From contig CM022303.1 of assembly GCA_011799875.1 (NCBI GenBank), positions 422,648,483 through 422,712,482 of the forward strand: 64,000 nt of DNA, written 5' to 3'. Shown here piece by piece: positions 48,380-58,725 of the stretch. Origin of the DNA: Thinopyrum elongatum (lineage: Eukaryota > Streptophyta > Magnoliopsida > Poales > Poaceae). Each line of letters opens with the position of its first letter. Position 1 is the stretch's first letter. The notes beneath the pieces were generated by a model. It saw only the letters and a program-made list of their open reading frames with translations. It was not told the DNA's origin and made no database searches. Made by a program: the position numbers and the translations under genes.

Positions 48380-49607
48380 AAAACTGATGGCACAGATCTG
48401 ACCAGCAAGAAATAGAATCCTCCGGCAGATGCATCAACCACGACCTGACGTTGGGTTTGAGCACCAACGGGAAGTAGTTGGCGAGTATCTTGTCATCTCG
48501 ACCCCCGGCAGCTTGCACCGCAATGGTGTAGATGCTCAGGAACTCCGAGGGATGGGTCTTGCCGTCATATTTCTCCGGGATCTCTGGCTTGAAGGTTCGG
48601 AGATTGGGCCACTGGACCTGCCGCAGCTCACGGGTAAACGATGGAGGTCCCACCTCATAAGGCAGGTCTCCTACGTTCCCTGGCGCGGGCTCGTCGACAA
48701 CTGGCCCCGCGCGCTTATCAGACTGATAGCGCGCTTCCCGTTGCCGCTCGATGGTTGTTCGAGCGTCCTCCTTGCCTCGTTCCTGGAGAACCAGACGCTG
48801 ATCACGGCGCATCCGCGGATCGGACGACGCCGTGGAAACTTCTTCATGGCGGTCGACTTGCTGAGCCGTCGGCCGCCGTTGATGTCGCGGAGGAGAGTGC
48901 ACTGTAGTCACGCCACCTCCGGTTTTCTCTCCACCGGCTCGCATCGGATCGACGGGCTTCCGCTGAGATGGCCCTGCCTCTTGTGGTCCATCCTTATTAG
49001 CGAAGCCGATAAGGCTCTGGATGGTAGCTCGCCACTCCTCTATCCTCTCCGAGGCGGGAGGAAAATCGAGGAGCAACTGCGCACGTGCCAAGGCTTCTGC
49101 TGGCGTAGGTGGCGGCGACAGGTGCGAAGTACATGAGGTGCTCTGACTCCTAACCAAGTTAGAAGGAGCACCAGCACGGTCACGCGACCGCGCGCCACCC
49201 TCGCCGGCAGCTCGGTGTGCCTGCTGGTCCCGCGCATCTTGGGATCTATGCACAGAAACCTTTTCGTAGGGACGCCCCGAACCACCAGCGCCATGACGTC
49301 GCTCATCTCGCACAACCTGGGCAGGTTGCGAGGCTCGTGGCGGCGCGGGAGCTCCAGAAGGCGCTCTCTGATCCCTAGAGTTTGTTGTGCCACCCGTAGG
49401 CAACACAACGCCATCTCTAGATCCAGCGGCGCGCAAGTTACCACTGCCACTGCGAACGATACCGCTCGCTTGGCTTGGATCACCAGAACGCTGCGGGGGT
49501 TCCATTCCCCTTCCTTCTGCACCCACACCATCGCCTGTCTGCGAAGGCGCGGGCAAAACAGACCCGGACGGTTGTGCTGTCGCGATGTTCTTCTTCTTGG
49601 GCGGCAT
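48260..49607 (-). pseudogene. Gypsy gag N-terminal part, frameshifted
   Basis: The ATG at 49607 lies about 75 bp inside the 5' LTR. The 472-codon frame encodes a Ser/Arg/Gly-rich N-terminus, R-E-L-R-Q-V-Q-W-P and F-K-P-E-I-P-E-K-Y-D-G-K-T-H-P-S-E-F-L, and the retrotransposon gag core with Y-F-P-L-V-L-K-P-N-V-R-S-W and C-H-Q-F-F-G-T-F, ending G-E-S-L-R-K-F-M-Q-R-F-S-R. After that it leaves the family pattern, while M-R-E-E-L-A appears in the next frame. Related gag proteins as I recall have about 25-30 residues between these blocks, so a deletion with frameshift near 48265 is likely. Gag would form particles; a full-length product cannot be made from this copy. Confidence 0.8.
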
Positions 49608-49659
49608 AATGAAGGAACTAGGGCCTCGACCACCAGATCAGGTTCACGCAACCTTCAAT

Positions 49660-49682
49660 CCCCCTACCTGGCGCGCCAAAGA
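49660..49682 (-). promoter_or_regulatory. Primer-binding site of the gypsy element
   Basis: Just inside the 5' LTR the minus strand reads TGGCGCGCCAGGTAGGGG, starting 4-5 nt from the LTR end. TGG at its start is the standard complement of a tRNA CCA end. I did not identify which tRNA. Confidence 0.75.
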
Positions 49683-50555
49683 TGTCGGGGCACGACACCT
49701 ATGGGATCCCGAGAGACCCCTTTTACGATTCGGCGGGGGGAGAGGTACACGCAAAGAGCAGAACCGGTGACCGACGCGTGAGGTTTTTACCCAGGTTCGG
49801 GCCGCTGATCAGCGTAAAACCCTTCTCCTGCTTTGTGTTCTTATTGATGTTCTTGAGCCCAGCCTTCAGGAGCGCTCGCAATGAACAGTACGTTCAAAGA
49901 GCAGCTACGCATGCAGAATGGGCCAGAAGTCCTCCTCCTCTGTAGCAGTTGCCTTGGGCCTCCTTTTATATGCTCAAAGGGGTCTCCACAGTGGCAAAAT
50001 GTACATACATTGAGGTGTAAAGTAGCTACAGGGTATCATACCTAACCCCTGACGGATTAGGACAAGCACATTTAATGCACCGTGAGGCGTCCGTTTAGGT
50101 GTCCTCACTTTCTTGGGGATGGAAAAAGGGGCCATCCCATCAGCACCGCTTAAGCTCTCCCCTACTGGCGCGCCGCCACGCATCCATGGAAGGAGCCAGA
50201 ATGTCAGACTCGTCACTGTGCCGAAGCGGTGGCACAGTGGCAGAACCTCGCCAGGCGCCGAAACTTGCTGGGCGCCAAGCCTTGCCGGGCTCCGATCCTT
50301 GCCGGGCGCCAAGCCTTGCCGGGCGCCGATCCTTGCCGGGCTCCTCAGGCCACCCCGGCAAGGATCTTGCCGGGGAGGCTGGTCTTCGATTTCCAGCTTT
50401 GCTTATTTGCTGATTCTCAGATCTCTGACTCGATGATTTCCTTGATGACTTAAATCGACCTCGAGCTGGTCCCGGCAAGCCTTGCCGCGAGGACGGCTAC
50501 AACTGCCCGTGCACAAGTAAGGGGTACTAGTGGCCCAATACTTAGTACACCGACA
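49683..50555 (-). repeat. 5' LTR of the gypsy element
   Basis: 873 bp, starting TGTCGGGGCACGACACC and ending TAGTACACCGACA on the plus strand. It carries the same CCCCGGCAAG hairpin at 50353-50375. Gag-pol transcription would start here, leftward. Confidence 0.97.
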
Positions 50556-52008
50556 AATACCTACCTCAAGTTCCTCACTAAACTCCTGGCAAATAGACTG
50601 CAAAAATTTATTCTCACATGCATCCATAAAAATCAATATGGTTTTCTTAAATCAAGGTCTATCCAAGACTGCATTGCATGGAGTTTGGAATATATTCATC
50701 AGTGTCACGAATCTAGGAGACCAATTCTCATCCTTAAGCTTGATTTTGCTAAAGCTTTTGACACTGTGGAGCATGATCTGATCTTGCTTATGTTGAAATA
50801 CAAGGGTTTTGATGCAAAATGGATTGGTTGGATTAAAGAGCTCCTTTCTTCTGGATCTTCTTCCATCCTCCTCAATGGTGTTCCTGGCAAGCAGTTTAAT
50901 TGCAAAAGAGGTGTAAGGCAAGGAGATCCTTTATCACCTCTTCTCTTTGTTATTGCTGCTGATCTGCTACAATCTGTGGTTAATCAAATGCTCCAGCAAG
51001 GTTTACTTTCACTCCCAATACCATCTAATGACCCAGATTTCCCAATAGTTTAGTATGCAGATGATACTTTGTTGATTGGTCAAGCTGATGAGACCCAACT
51101 GCTAGCTCTCAAGAATATGCTGATTGCTTTCTCTAAATCTACTGGTTTAAAGGTCAACTTCCATAAGTCTTGCATTTTGCCCATCAATGTTGCACATGAT
51201 GAAGCAATCAGATTGGCTGCAATCTTTGGATGCCAGGTTGGAACTCTCCCATTTACCTATCTGGGTTTGCGTGTGGGTACTACTAAGCCCAGAGTACAAG
51301 ATCTGGTGCCTGTTGTTGACAGAGTTGAAAGGAGGCTTTCTGCTAGTTCCTCTTTGCTTTCCCAAGGTGCCAGATTACAGCTTTTACAGTCTGTCCTCTC
51401 TATGCCCATTTACTTCCTTTGTAGTCTTAGTTTACTAGCTGCTACTATTAAACAACTGGAAAGAATAATGAGGCAATGTTTATGGAGAGGAAACTCTGAT
51501 ACCCCAAAACAGTCTTTAGCAGCCTGGCCAATGGTCTGTAAACCAAAAGATAAAGGGGGCATGGGTATTATCAACCTTGCAGTTCAGAATAAGGCCTTGC
51601 TCACTAAACATTTACACAAGTTTTACAACAAGGCTGATATACCTTGGGTCTCTTTAATTTGGGACACTTACTATAATGGAGTGGTTCCTCATGCAACTGT
51701 CCAGTGTGGCTCTTCATGGTGGAGGGACATCATGAAGTTAAATGAGGTTTATAGATCACATTCTGTTATCACAATCAATGATGGAAATAGCTCTCTGTTC
51801 TGGCATGATTCTTGGAGCTTGGGTGGATGTCATCTACCTATAAAGGAGATATTCCCAAGACTTTTCTCTTTTACACTTGATGACAAGATTTCTGTCAGGG
51901 ATTTTGTTGAAGACTTTGATATTGCCACATATTTTCAATTACCTCTATCCCATGAAGCAATGGATGAGATGGTATCTCTTAATATTACCTTACAGGGATG
52001 CAGAGAAG
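50556..52008 (+). pseudogene. LINE ORF2, RT part
   Basis: LINE RT resumes after the gypsy element with L-A-N-R-L-Q-K-F-I, then [26 protein letters not shown] and the catalytic Y-A-D-D-T-L-L. An amber stop (51051-51053) sits directly before Y-A-D-D, where relatives have Gln. The frame then stays open to 52008 (P-F-T-Y-L-G-L, C-L-W-R-G, W-R-D-I-M-K, F-W-H-D-S-W) and is cut by Sirevirus B (TSD AGAAG). Confidence 0.9.
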
Positions 52009-53656
52009 TGTAGGATCGAAAGTATGTCTAGAGGGGGGGGGGTGATTAGACTACTTGACCAAATAAAAATCTAGCCTTTTCCCAATTTTAAGTCTTGGCA
52101 GATTTTAGCAACTTAGCACAAGTCAAGCAATCAACCTACACATGCAATTCTAAGAGTATAGCAGCGGAATGTAAATCATTGCATATGAAGGTAAAGGGGA
52201 GGAGTTTGGAGGGAGCAAACGCAATGTAGACACGGAGATTTTTGGCATGGTTCCGATAGGTGGTGCTATCGTACATCCACGTTGATGGATACTTCAACCC
52301 ACGAAGGGTAACGGTTGCATGAGTCCACGGAGGGCTCCACAAATAAGCAACCTTGTCTATCCCACAATGTCCATCGCCCATGAAGGACTTGCCTCACTAG
52401 GGTAGATCTTCACGAAGTAGGCGATCTCCTTGTCCGTACAAACTCCTTGGTTCAACTCCACAATCTTGACGGAGGCTCCCAAGTGACACCTAACCAATCT
52501 AGGAGACACCGCTCTCCAAAAGGTAATAGATGGTGTGTTGATGATGAACTCCTTGCTCTTGTGCTTCAAATGATAGTCTCCCCAACACTCAACTCTCTCT
52601 CACAGATTTGGATTTGGTGGAAAGATGATTTGAGTGGAAAGCAACTTGGGGAAGGCTAGAGATCAAGATTCTTGTGGTTGGATTGGAATATCTTGGTCTC
52701 AACACATGAGCAGGTGGTTCTCTCTCAGAAAATGAATAGTGGAAGTGTAGGTACGTTCTGATGGCTCTCTCCGCGAATGGAGAATGGGTGGAGGGATATA
52801 TATAGCCTCCACACAAAATCTAACCGTTACACACAATTTACTAAACTCAGTGGGACCGAATACTGAAACTCGGTCAGACCGATTTAGTTCAAAATGTGAA
52901 CGTTAGGCTTTTCGGTGGGACCGACATGATCAACTCGGTCGGACCGATTTCGTTAGGGTTAGGGCATAACGTAATCACGGTGAGACCAATCACATGAACT
53001 TGGTGAGACCGATTTCTGTAATAGGCAAACAGAGAGCTGGTCAGGCAAACACGGTGGGACCAATCGCTCATTTCGGTGGGACCGAAACATTACGAAGAGG
53101 AAACAGAGAGTTTGCATTGCGAACTCGGTGGGACCGATCGCTCATCTCGGTTAGACCAAAATGTTATGAAGGGAAACAGAGAGTTAGCAATCCCATCTCG
53201 GTGAGATCGAGATCCCTATCGGTGAGACCGAACTGATTATGGTTTCTGGCAGTGGCTATGTCAAATGAACTCGGTGGCGCCGGATAGATCAAATCGGTGG
53301 GGCCGAGTTTGACTTTTGGTTTGGGACATATGTGGATATGAGAAAGTGGTTGAGGGCTTCTGGAGCATGTCACTAAGCATTTCGAGCAAGCAAGCCATTA
53401 AGAAACACCTCATCCCCTTTTAATAGTATTGGCTTTCCTATGGACTCAATGTGATCTTGGATCACTAAAATGAAAAATGTAGAGTCTTGAGCTTGAGCCA
53501 ATATGTGTCCTTAGCATTTTGAGGGGTCCACATTCCTAGTCCATGCCATGCCAATCATTGAACTTTCTGAAATGATCATCTTGAAAGAGTATTAGTTCAA
53601 TGAGCTATATGTTGTTAAGAATTACCAAAACCACCCAGGGATTAGTTGCACTTTCA
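52009..53656 (-). repeat. 3' LTR of Sirevirus B with palindrome array
   Basis: 1,648 bp. Between about 52850 and 53310 there are about 14 copies of a palindromic unit, consensus CTCGGTGNGACCGA, of which most keep the complementary arms TCGGT and ACCGA. ORFs read through it are artefacts. Confidence 0.95.
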
Positions 53657-53671
53657 ATCTCCCCCTTTTTG
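53657..53671 (-). promoter_or_regulatory. Polypurine tract of Sirevirus B
   Basis: The minus strand reads AAAAAGGGGGAGAT directly before the LTR. Further AGGGGGAG-type copies occur at about 54059-54068 and 56083-56092; multiplicity is a Sirevirus trait. Confidence 0.85.
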
Positions 53672-54119
53672 GTAATTGATGACAACATATAGATCAAAGC
53701 TTCGACAAATGATAATAAGAATGAAATATATCGTCGCTTTGAGAAGTATGTGATAAGCAAGAGCTCCCCCTAAATTTGTGCATTATTTAAAATTTGCTTT
53801 TGAATGCAAATGCACAATCAATTAGGATCATGGGTTACTCTTCCATGTCACATACATCTTGGTGGAGCGCTCAAAATGATGGAATATGAAAATATGCACT
53901 CATCACCAAGGCAAAGTGAATGATCATACAAGTATCTCACACACATAAACATAGAGTATCATCCAAGCAGGCACACAAAAAGTATCAAACAAGTAGCAAA
54001 GAGAATGGCAAAAAGAAGCAAGCTCTCTCTCTCTCTCGAAGCCTATGATCTATACACTTTCTCCCCCTTTGGCAACAAGTTACCAAAAAGCTTGAAAATG
54101 CATAGTGCTATGCGTCTCT
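53672..54119 (-). other. Sirevirus B 3' non-coding region
   Basis: AT-rich, with 'gcaaatgcacaa' phrases and a CT-rich microsatellite (ctctctctctctc, about 54025-54037). No gene is seen. Confidence 0.6.
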
Positions 54120-54847
54120 CTAGGCTTGATCTTCGAGAGGCGGTGTAGAGAGGACTCCAAGAACAAATGCATCTGTTGAGGTTGATGGAGCTGGTGGAGT
54201 TGCAACCGGAGGGGCAACTGAAGCTGTGGCTGCAAGTGCTGACGCAGTAGCTCTTGTATCTGTCACAGGCACTGCTGCAGATCTCTGTGCCCTAGGCACT
54301 CTCTGAAAAGCATCTGTGGTAGCTTTCCCTTTCCTCTCTTTTTGCCTTCACCAGCAACCTCTTCAACAGTTGATTTTGATGTTTCAAGAGTTGAGGCTCT
54401 GGCCTTTGACATGGGCACTCTCTTTGCAGGGGCCTTCTTGTTCAAACCAGGCTTTGTAGAGGCAGCTGTGCCAAATTCCTTCTTAACCACCTTGTTCTTT
54501 GAGCCGACCTCTTCCTCAGCAGCCACATAATCTTCATCTTCAGAATCAGAATTTCTCTTTCTCCTTATTCTTGTAGCTTCTTTGGGCAAGTTGCTTGGGG
54601 TGCTTCTGCTACCATCTTCATAGCTGTCAGAGGGACTAGTGCCCTCACTCAGATTCACTTGCACCTCAGACTTGTTCTGGCTATCACTCTGATCAGATAT
54701 TCTGGCACTGCAAACTGAAAGCTGACCCTGTGAATAGTTATAGATGAGATAGAGTGGATGAGCATCACAAAGTGCAGAGATTTTGCAAAACAATTGAGAC
54801 GAAAACTTAGTTTTAGTTTTCCATAGAAAGCATTTCGGAGCTACCAA
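54120..54847 (-). pseudogene. Sirevirus B second ORF, Lys/Ser/Glu-rich, frameshifted
   Basis: A frame at 54847-54263 encodes about 190 residues. An acceptor-like site (TTCACAG at about 54730-54736) suggests its real coding exon begins with Q-L-S-V-C-S-A-R-I-S. It holds acidic patches (S-D-S-E-D-E-D-Y) and basic ones (R-I-R-R-K-R, K-K-R-G-K-G-K), so it may be a nuclear or nucleic-acid-associated protein. The frame leaves the pattern near 54340, and the Ala/Thr/Pro-rich continuation is open in another frame to a stop at 54120. It occupies the position of the Sirevirus A accessory ORF, but I see no shared motif. Function unknown. Confidence 0.45.
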
Positions 54848-54849
54848 TT

Positions 54850-55640
54850 TGGTAAACTCGGTGCCACCGAAGCAATATTGGAGTCTGAACTAGTGAGATT
54901 GGTCAGACCAAGACACAATTCGGTGAGTCCGAGATTGCTAGGGTTTCACTGAGAGTTGAACTCGGTCACACCGATTTGCAACTTTCGGTCAGACCGAAAA
55001 CTACAAGTGCAATGGCCTAAGCCAAATCGGTGAGACCGATTTCTACAACTCGGTCGGTCCGAGATGAGTTCGGCGGAAACCTAACCCTAAATTTTCGAAT
55101 CAAAACTAATCTAATGGAAGTTTTCTCTGGATAGAATGATTTCATACGTGGTAAGAATCATGGCATTGACTTTGTGCTAAGAATCGGAGGTAAAGGATTG
55201 CACAAAGGGTCGAACTCATACCCTAACTCGGCGATGAGCTCGCTACGGCGGCAACGGTGGTGAAGATTTCCGTTGACGGCGGCGGAGACCAGCGGCAGTG
55301 GGTCGCTGGCAACGAGAGGACAATCCGGAGACCCGAGTCGGCAGAGCAGGATACGCGCGGGCGAAGAGGTTTCGGCGAAATTTCCAAAATTTGACCCGTC
55401 GGTATATATATCCTGACCCTGTCGGTGTGACCGAGTGGAACAACTCGGTGGCACCGAGATGCAGAATCACAAGCGGTTACTGCAACTCGGTGTGACCGAA
55501 TGGTTCTAATCTATTGCACCGAGATTGAAAACCTATATCAACTCGGTGAACTCGGTATGACCGAAAAGGATGAATCGGTCAGACCGAAATGCACAGAGAG
55601 GTTTTGGAAGTTTAAGTCTATGACGAATCGGTAACTCCGA
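54850..55640. repeat. Internal palindrome cluster of Sirevirus B
   Basis: About 15 further TCGGT-N3-ACCGA type units (and CGGTGNCACCGA or CGGTGAGTCCGA variants) in two groups, 54850-55075 and 55420-55640, flank the leader region. Confidence 0.85.
55222..55412 (-). promoter_or_regulatory. Putative internal promoter and leader of the second ORF
   Basis: The minus strand has ATATATATACC (55402-55412), then a GC-rich leader with 'gccgccgtcaacgg' and 'ttgccgccgtagc', ending G|GTATGAG, a possible donor at 55221. The layout copies that of Sirevirus A (24766-25358). The rest of 54848-56460 holds only palindromes and AT-rich sequence. Confidence 0.45.
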
Positions 55641-56460
55641 GTGCTCCTCACCCAAAGGGTTCGAATCTGACTTGATCATACTTTGTGATGTAGCATGAAT
55701 AGAGTTTGAGATGAGAAAATCATAGATAGCTAGAGGAAGTTCTTAGGCATTCTTGTCCATCCATTTGGCAAAAGAAAAAGAGCCAAACAACCAAAGCAAC
55801 AAATGGATGTCCTCGAATGAGAAAAGTATGCAATCAACATGCTCACACAATAAAATGGCAAATGAAATATGTGGCAAAGCATGCACAAACACTCTAGCAT
55901 CTATCAAGCAATTGGCGATGACTAGGTCATCTATATATGAGTATATTGACTTAGGAGTCAAATGAGAACATTTGATCATAGGTCATACTCATCGTTTAAG
56001 CACAAGTGGGGTTACCACTTTTACATAAAGCATTGTTGTGTTCACACCATTAGAGTTGCTTTAGCTCAGTTCTTAGAGTAAAGCTCCCCCTAGATGTGAT
56101 ATCCCCCCTAAGAGGGATGAACTAACCTTGGGTTTTGTCGATGATGACTTCATGTAGATGTTGAAGATGTGGATGCTCAATGTTGATGTAGATCATTTGG
56201 AGCAATCCATTGGAGTGAGTTGCACTTTCAATACCTACATGGGTTAGTCCCACAAGGAACAAGCAAAGATATCCATACACATAGAGTGAAGTACACACAA
56301 GATGATGTCCATGAAAGCATTAGGTTACCTTGTCCCTTGTCTTACCAACAAGAGGGTTTGTGACTCCTTGAACTAGTGCGAGATGTGGAAGTTGATTGCA
56401 CTTGTTCTTGCCAAAATGATATGAGTGAAATATGTTGGTGGAGTCACCCTCAAGAATTCT

Positions 56461-58641
56461 CTAGTTCTTTTTCGGAATCCACATCATCTTGATGGGAATC
56501 CTTGGAGTTGTAGTCGTACTTGATGAAGTAGAACTTGATGTAGTCTTGGGAACCCACTTGACCAAGGCCTTCGGAGCTTCTTCAAATGCATCAATCTCCT
56601 CTTGAAGCTTGTCCTTGCCTTTTTGCTTGTGGTCTTGTGGTGGAAGATCATCTTGAGCTTGTGTCCCCTTGAAGGAAGTAGGATCATACTTCTCTTGTTG
56701 AGGAACAAACTTCGTCTTGGGGTATTGATCTTCTTCCCACTCAACTCCATTGGCATTGAACTTTTGTTCAAAACCAACACCTTGATTCTTCCGGTGCCTT
56801 CCTTGCTTGCGTACAATTTCCTCAAATTGCTTACTTCCGGCAAGGCTCTTGTAAACACCTTTCTCTATAATTCCCTTCAATAAGCTATTTTCTTGCTCAA
56901 GTGTAACTTGGCTAAGAGAGTCATTAGTGGAATCAAGAGAACTACTAGAAGCAACAATATTGGATTTAGCATGATTATTGTTACTACTAGAAGAAGAATC
57001 TTTCTTACTCTTGTTGCTAGATTTTACTTGTGGCATGTAAGTAGACAAGAGTAAATGCTTGGCAATGTAAGAAGAACTTTTCTTACGAAGATCATCATTG
57101 ATTGCTTTTAAGAACCTATGCTCTTGCTCTAGGTTGAGCTTTTCAAAGTGTAGTTTCTCATGAGTCTTTAAAAGCTCTCGATGATCTTCTAAGGCAGTTT
57201 CATGAGCTAACTTAAGAGTGTTTAGTTCTTTAGTTAGACGCTCAATCTCCTTCTTATCATCGTCATTCATTTTATCTTGATCAGCATGATTAATAGCAAG
57301 TTCATCATAGTTTTCATCACCAGAGTTGTCAACAAGCAAATCATCATCACCTAGCAAATCATCTTCATCACTATTGAAATCAACATACTCGGGGTTTGAT
57401 ACCTTTGGGCCTTTAGCCATGAAGCATCTTCCAATTCCTTCATTTGGTGAGTCAAATATGTCATAGGAGTTGGTTGACACAAGTGCTAGACCGGCAACAC
57501 CTTCATCTTGAGTATATTTGGAGTCGGAGTGATAACTTCTCTCGGAGTGGTGGTCGAAGTCAGAGCCGGATACCTATTCACCAACATGAGCTTGATGTCT
57601 TCGTTTTGTGTAGCTCCTTGATGACTTGTCCTTCCTTTCCGAATCCTTGCTTCTGCGAGAGGTTCTTCGTTCATAACGATCATCTCTACTCCTTCTCTCC
57701 CTTGGAGGTGATTCTTCTCTTTTACTTCTTCTTTTAGGTGAGTCTTCTCTTCTTTTGTAGGGAGCCGTACACTCATTGGAGTAGTGTCCGGGTCTTCCAT
57801 AATTGTAGCAATTACGCTCATGACTAGAAGATCTTTTGTCATTGTAGGACCTTGACTTGGAACTTCTTTCCTTGCTTCTACTCTTGTAGAACTTGTTGAA
57901 GTTCTTCACCATTAGGCTCAATTCCTCATTGAAGGCTTGTTTCTCACTTGATGATGTAGGAGCATCACATGAGGCTTTGTAAGCACCACTAGACTTGTTG
58001 TGAAGCTCTTCTTTATCCTTGAGTGACATCTCATGAGCAACAATTCTTCCAATGACTTCAGTTGGCTTGAGATCTTTGTAATTTGGCATCATTTGGATCA
58101 ATGTGCACACGGTGTCATATTTTCCATCCAAGGCTCTTAGAATCTTCTTGATGATGAATCTGTCGGTCATCTCTTCACTTCCTAAGCCGGCAATCTCATT
58201 TGTGATGAGAGCAAGCCTAGAGTACATTTCAGCGACACCTTCACCATCCTTCATTTTGAACTTGTCAAGCTGACTTTGAAGCACATCCAATTTGGATTCC
58301 TTGACGGAGTCGGTACCTTCGTGCATATCAATCAAAGTATCCCAAATTTCCTTTGCATTCTCAAGACGGCTGATTTTGTTGAATTCTTCGGGGCACAATC
58401 CGTTGAAGAGGATATCGCAAGCTTGAGCATTGTATTGCAACATCTTCAATTCTTCCGCGGTAGCTTCACGATTCGGTTCTCTCCCATCGAAGAATTCACC
58501 TTGCAAACCAATGCACACAATAGCCCAAACGGCGGGGTTATGTCCAAGAATATGCATTTTCATCTTATGCTTCCAACTAGCAAAATTAGTACCATCAAAG
58601 TAAGGACCTCTACGGTGGTAATTTCCCTCGCTAGATGCCAT
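56461..58641 (-). pseudogene. Sirevirus B gag, one amber stop
   Basis: The ATG at 58641 starts M-A-S-S-E-G-N-Y-H-R-R-G-P-Y-F-D-G-T-N-F. The UBN2-type capsid region runs over about residues 10-220 (W-K-H-K-M-K-M-H-I-L-G and V-I-G-R-I-V-A-H-E-M). The knuckle C-Y-N-Y-G-R-P-G-H-Y-S-N-E-C lacks its second Cys (Tyr instead), then comes an Arg/Ser/Glu-rich tail. An amber stop at 57574-57576 ends the first 355 codons. The same frame continues (57573-56461) with an acidic, coiled-coil C-terminal part (K-K-E-I-E-R-L-T-K-E-L-N, Q-E-H-R-F-L-K-A-I-N-D-D-L-R-K-K). About 727 codons in all. It would form particles. A related fragment lies at 18291-18616. Confidence 0.85.
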
Positions 58642-58711
58642 ACTCTCCTAGGTTGTGAAACCAAGGCTATGATCAACAAAGCTATGGAAATCAAGGCAAA
58701 TGGAGACCAAA

Positions 58712-58725
58712 GCTTTGATACCACT
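58712..58725 (-). promoter_or_regulatory. Primer-binding site of Sirevirus B (iMet type)
   Basis: The minus strand reads AG then TGGTATCAAAGC directly after the 5' LTR. TGGTATCAGAGC is the usual complement of the plant initiator Met tRNA 3' end used by copia elements; one base differs. Confidence 0.85.

Larger units (their letters stand above)
37312..50555 (-). mobile_element. Ty3/gypsy Tat-type LTR retrotransposon, complete, 13.2 kb
   Basis: Both ends are intact: 5-bp TSD AATAC (37307-37311 and 50556-50560), LTRs starting TGTCGGGG and ending CCGACA, and both LTRs 873 bp long. The element is on the minus strand: 5' LTR 49683-50555, PBS, gag (49607 leftwards), protease, RT, RNase H, integrase (to 43337), then an antisense gene (38591-42528) and the 3' LTR (37312-38184). 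By hand I count about 12 substitutions between LTRs (about 1.4%). At the commonly used grass rate of 1.3e-8 per site per year that is about 0.5 My; the count is approximate. It sits inside LINE ORF2 between the T-N-T and Y-L-K-F codons of RT. Confidence 0.95.

Noticed and set aside
52994..53236. ORF of 80 codons through the palindrome array, with a copy at 59767-59949
   Set aside because: It is a read-through of repeated TCGGT-N3-ACCGA units, without coding character.
52850..53310. CRISPR-like array (short repeats at near-regular spacing)
   Set aside because: Units are palindromes of about 13-15 bp with irregular spacing inside a plant LTR, and no cas genes occur.
58712..58725. Possible tRNA gene at the iMet-like sequence
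   Set aside because: Only the 12-nt primer-binding complement is present, with no cloverleaf.
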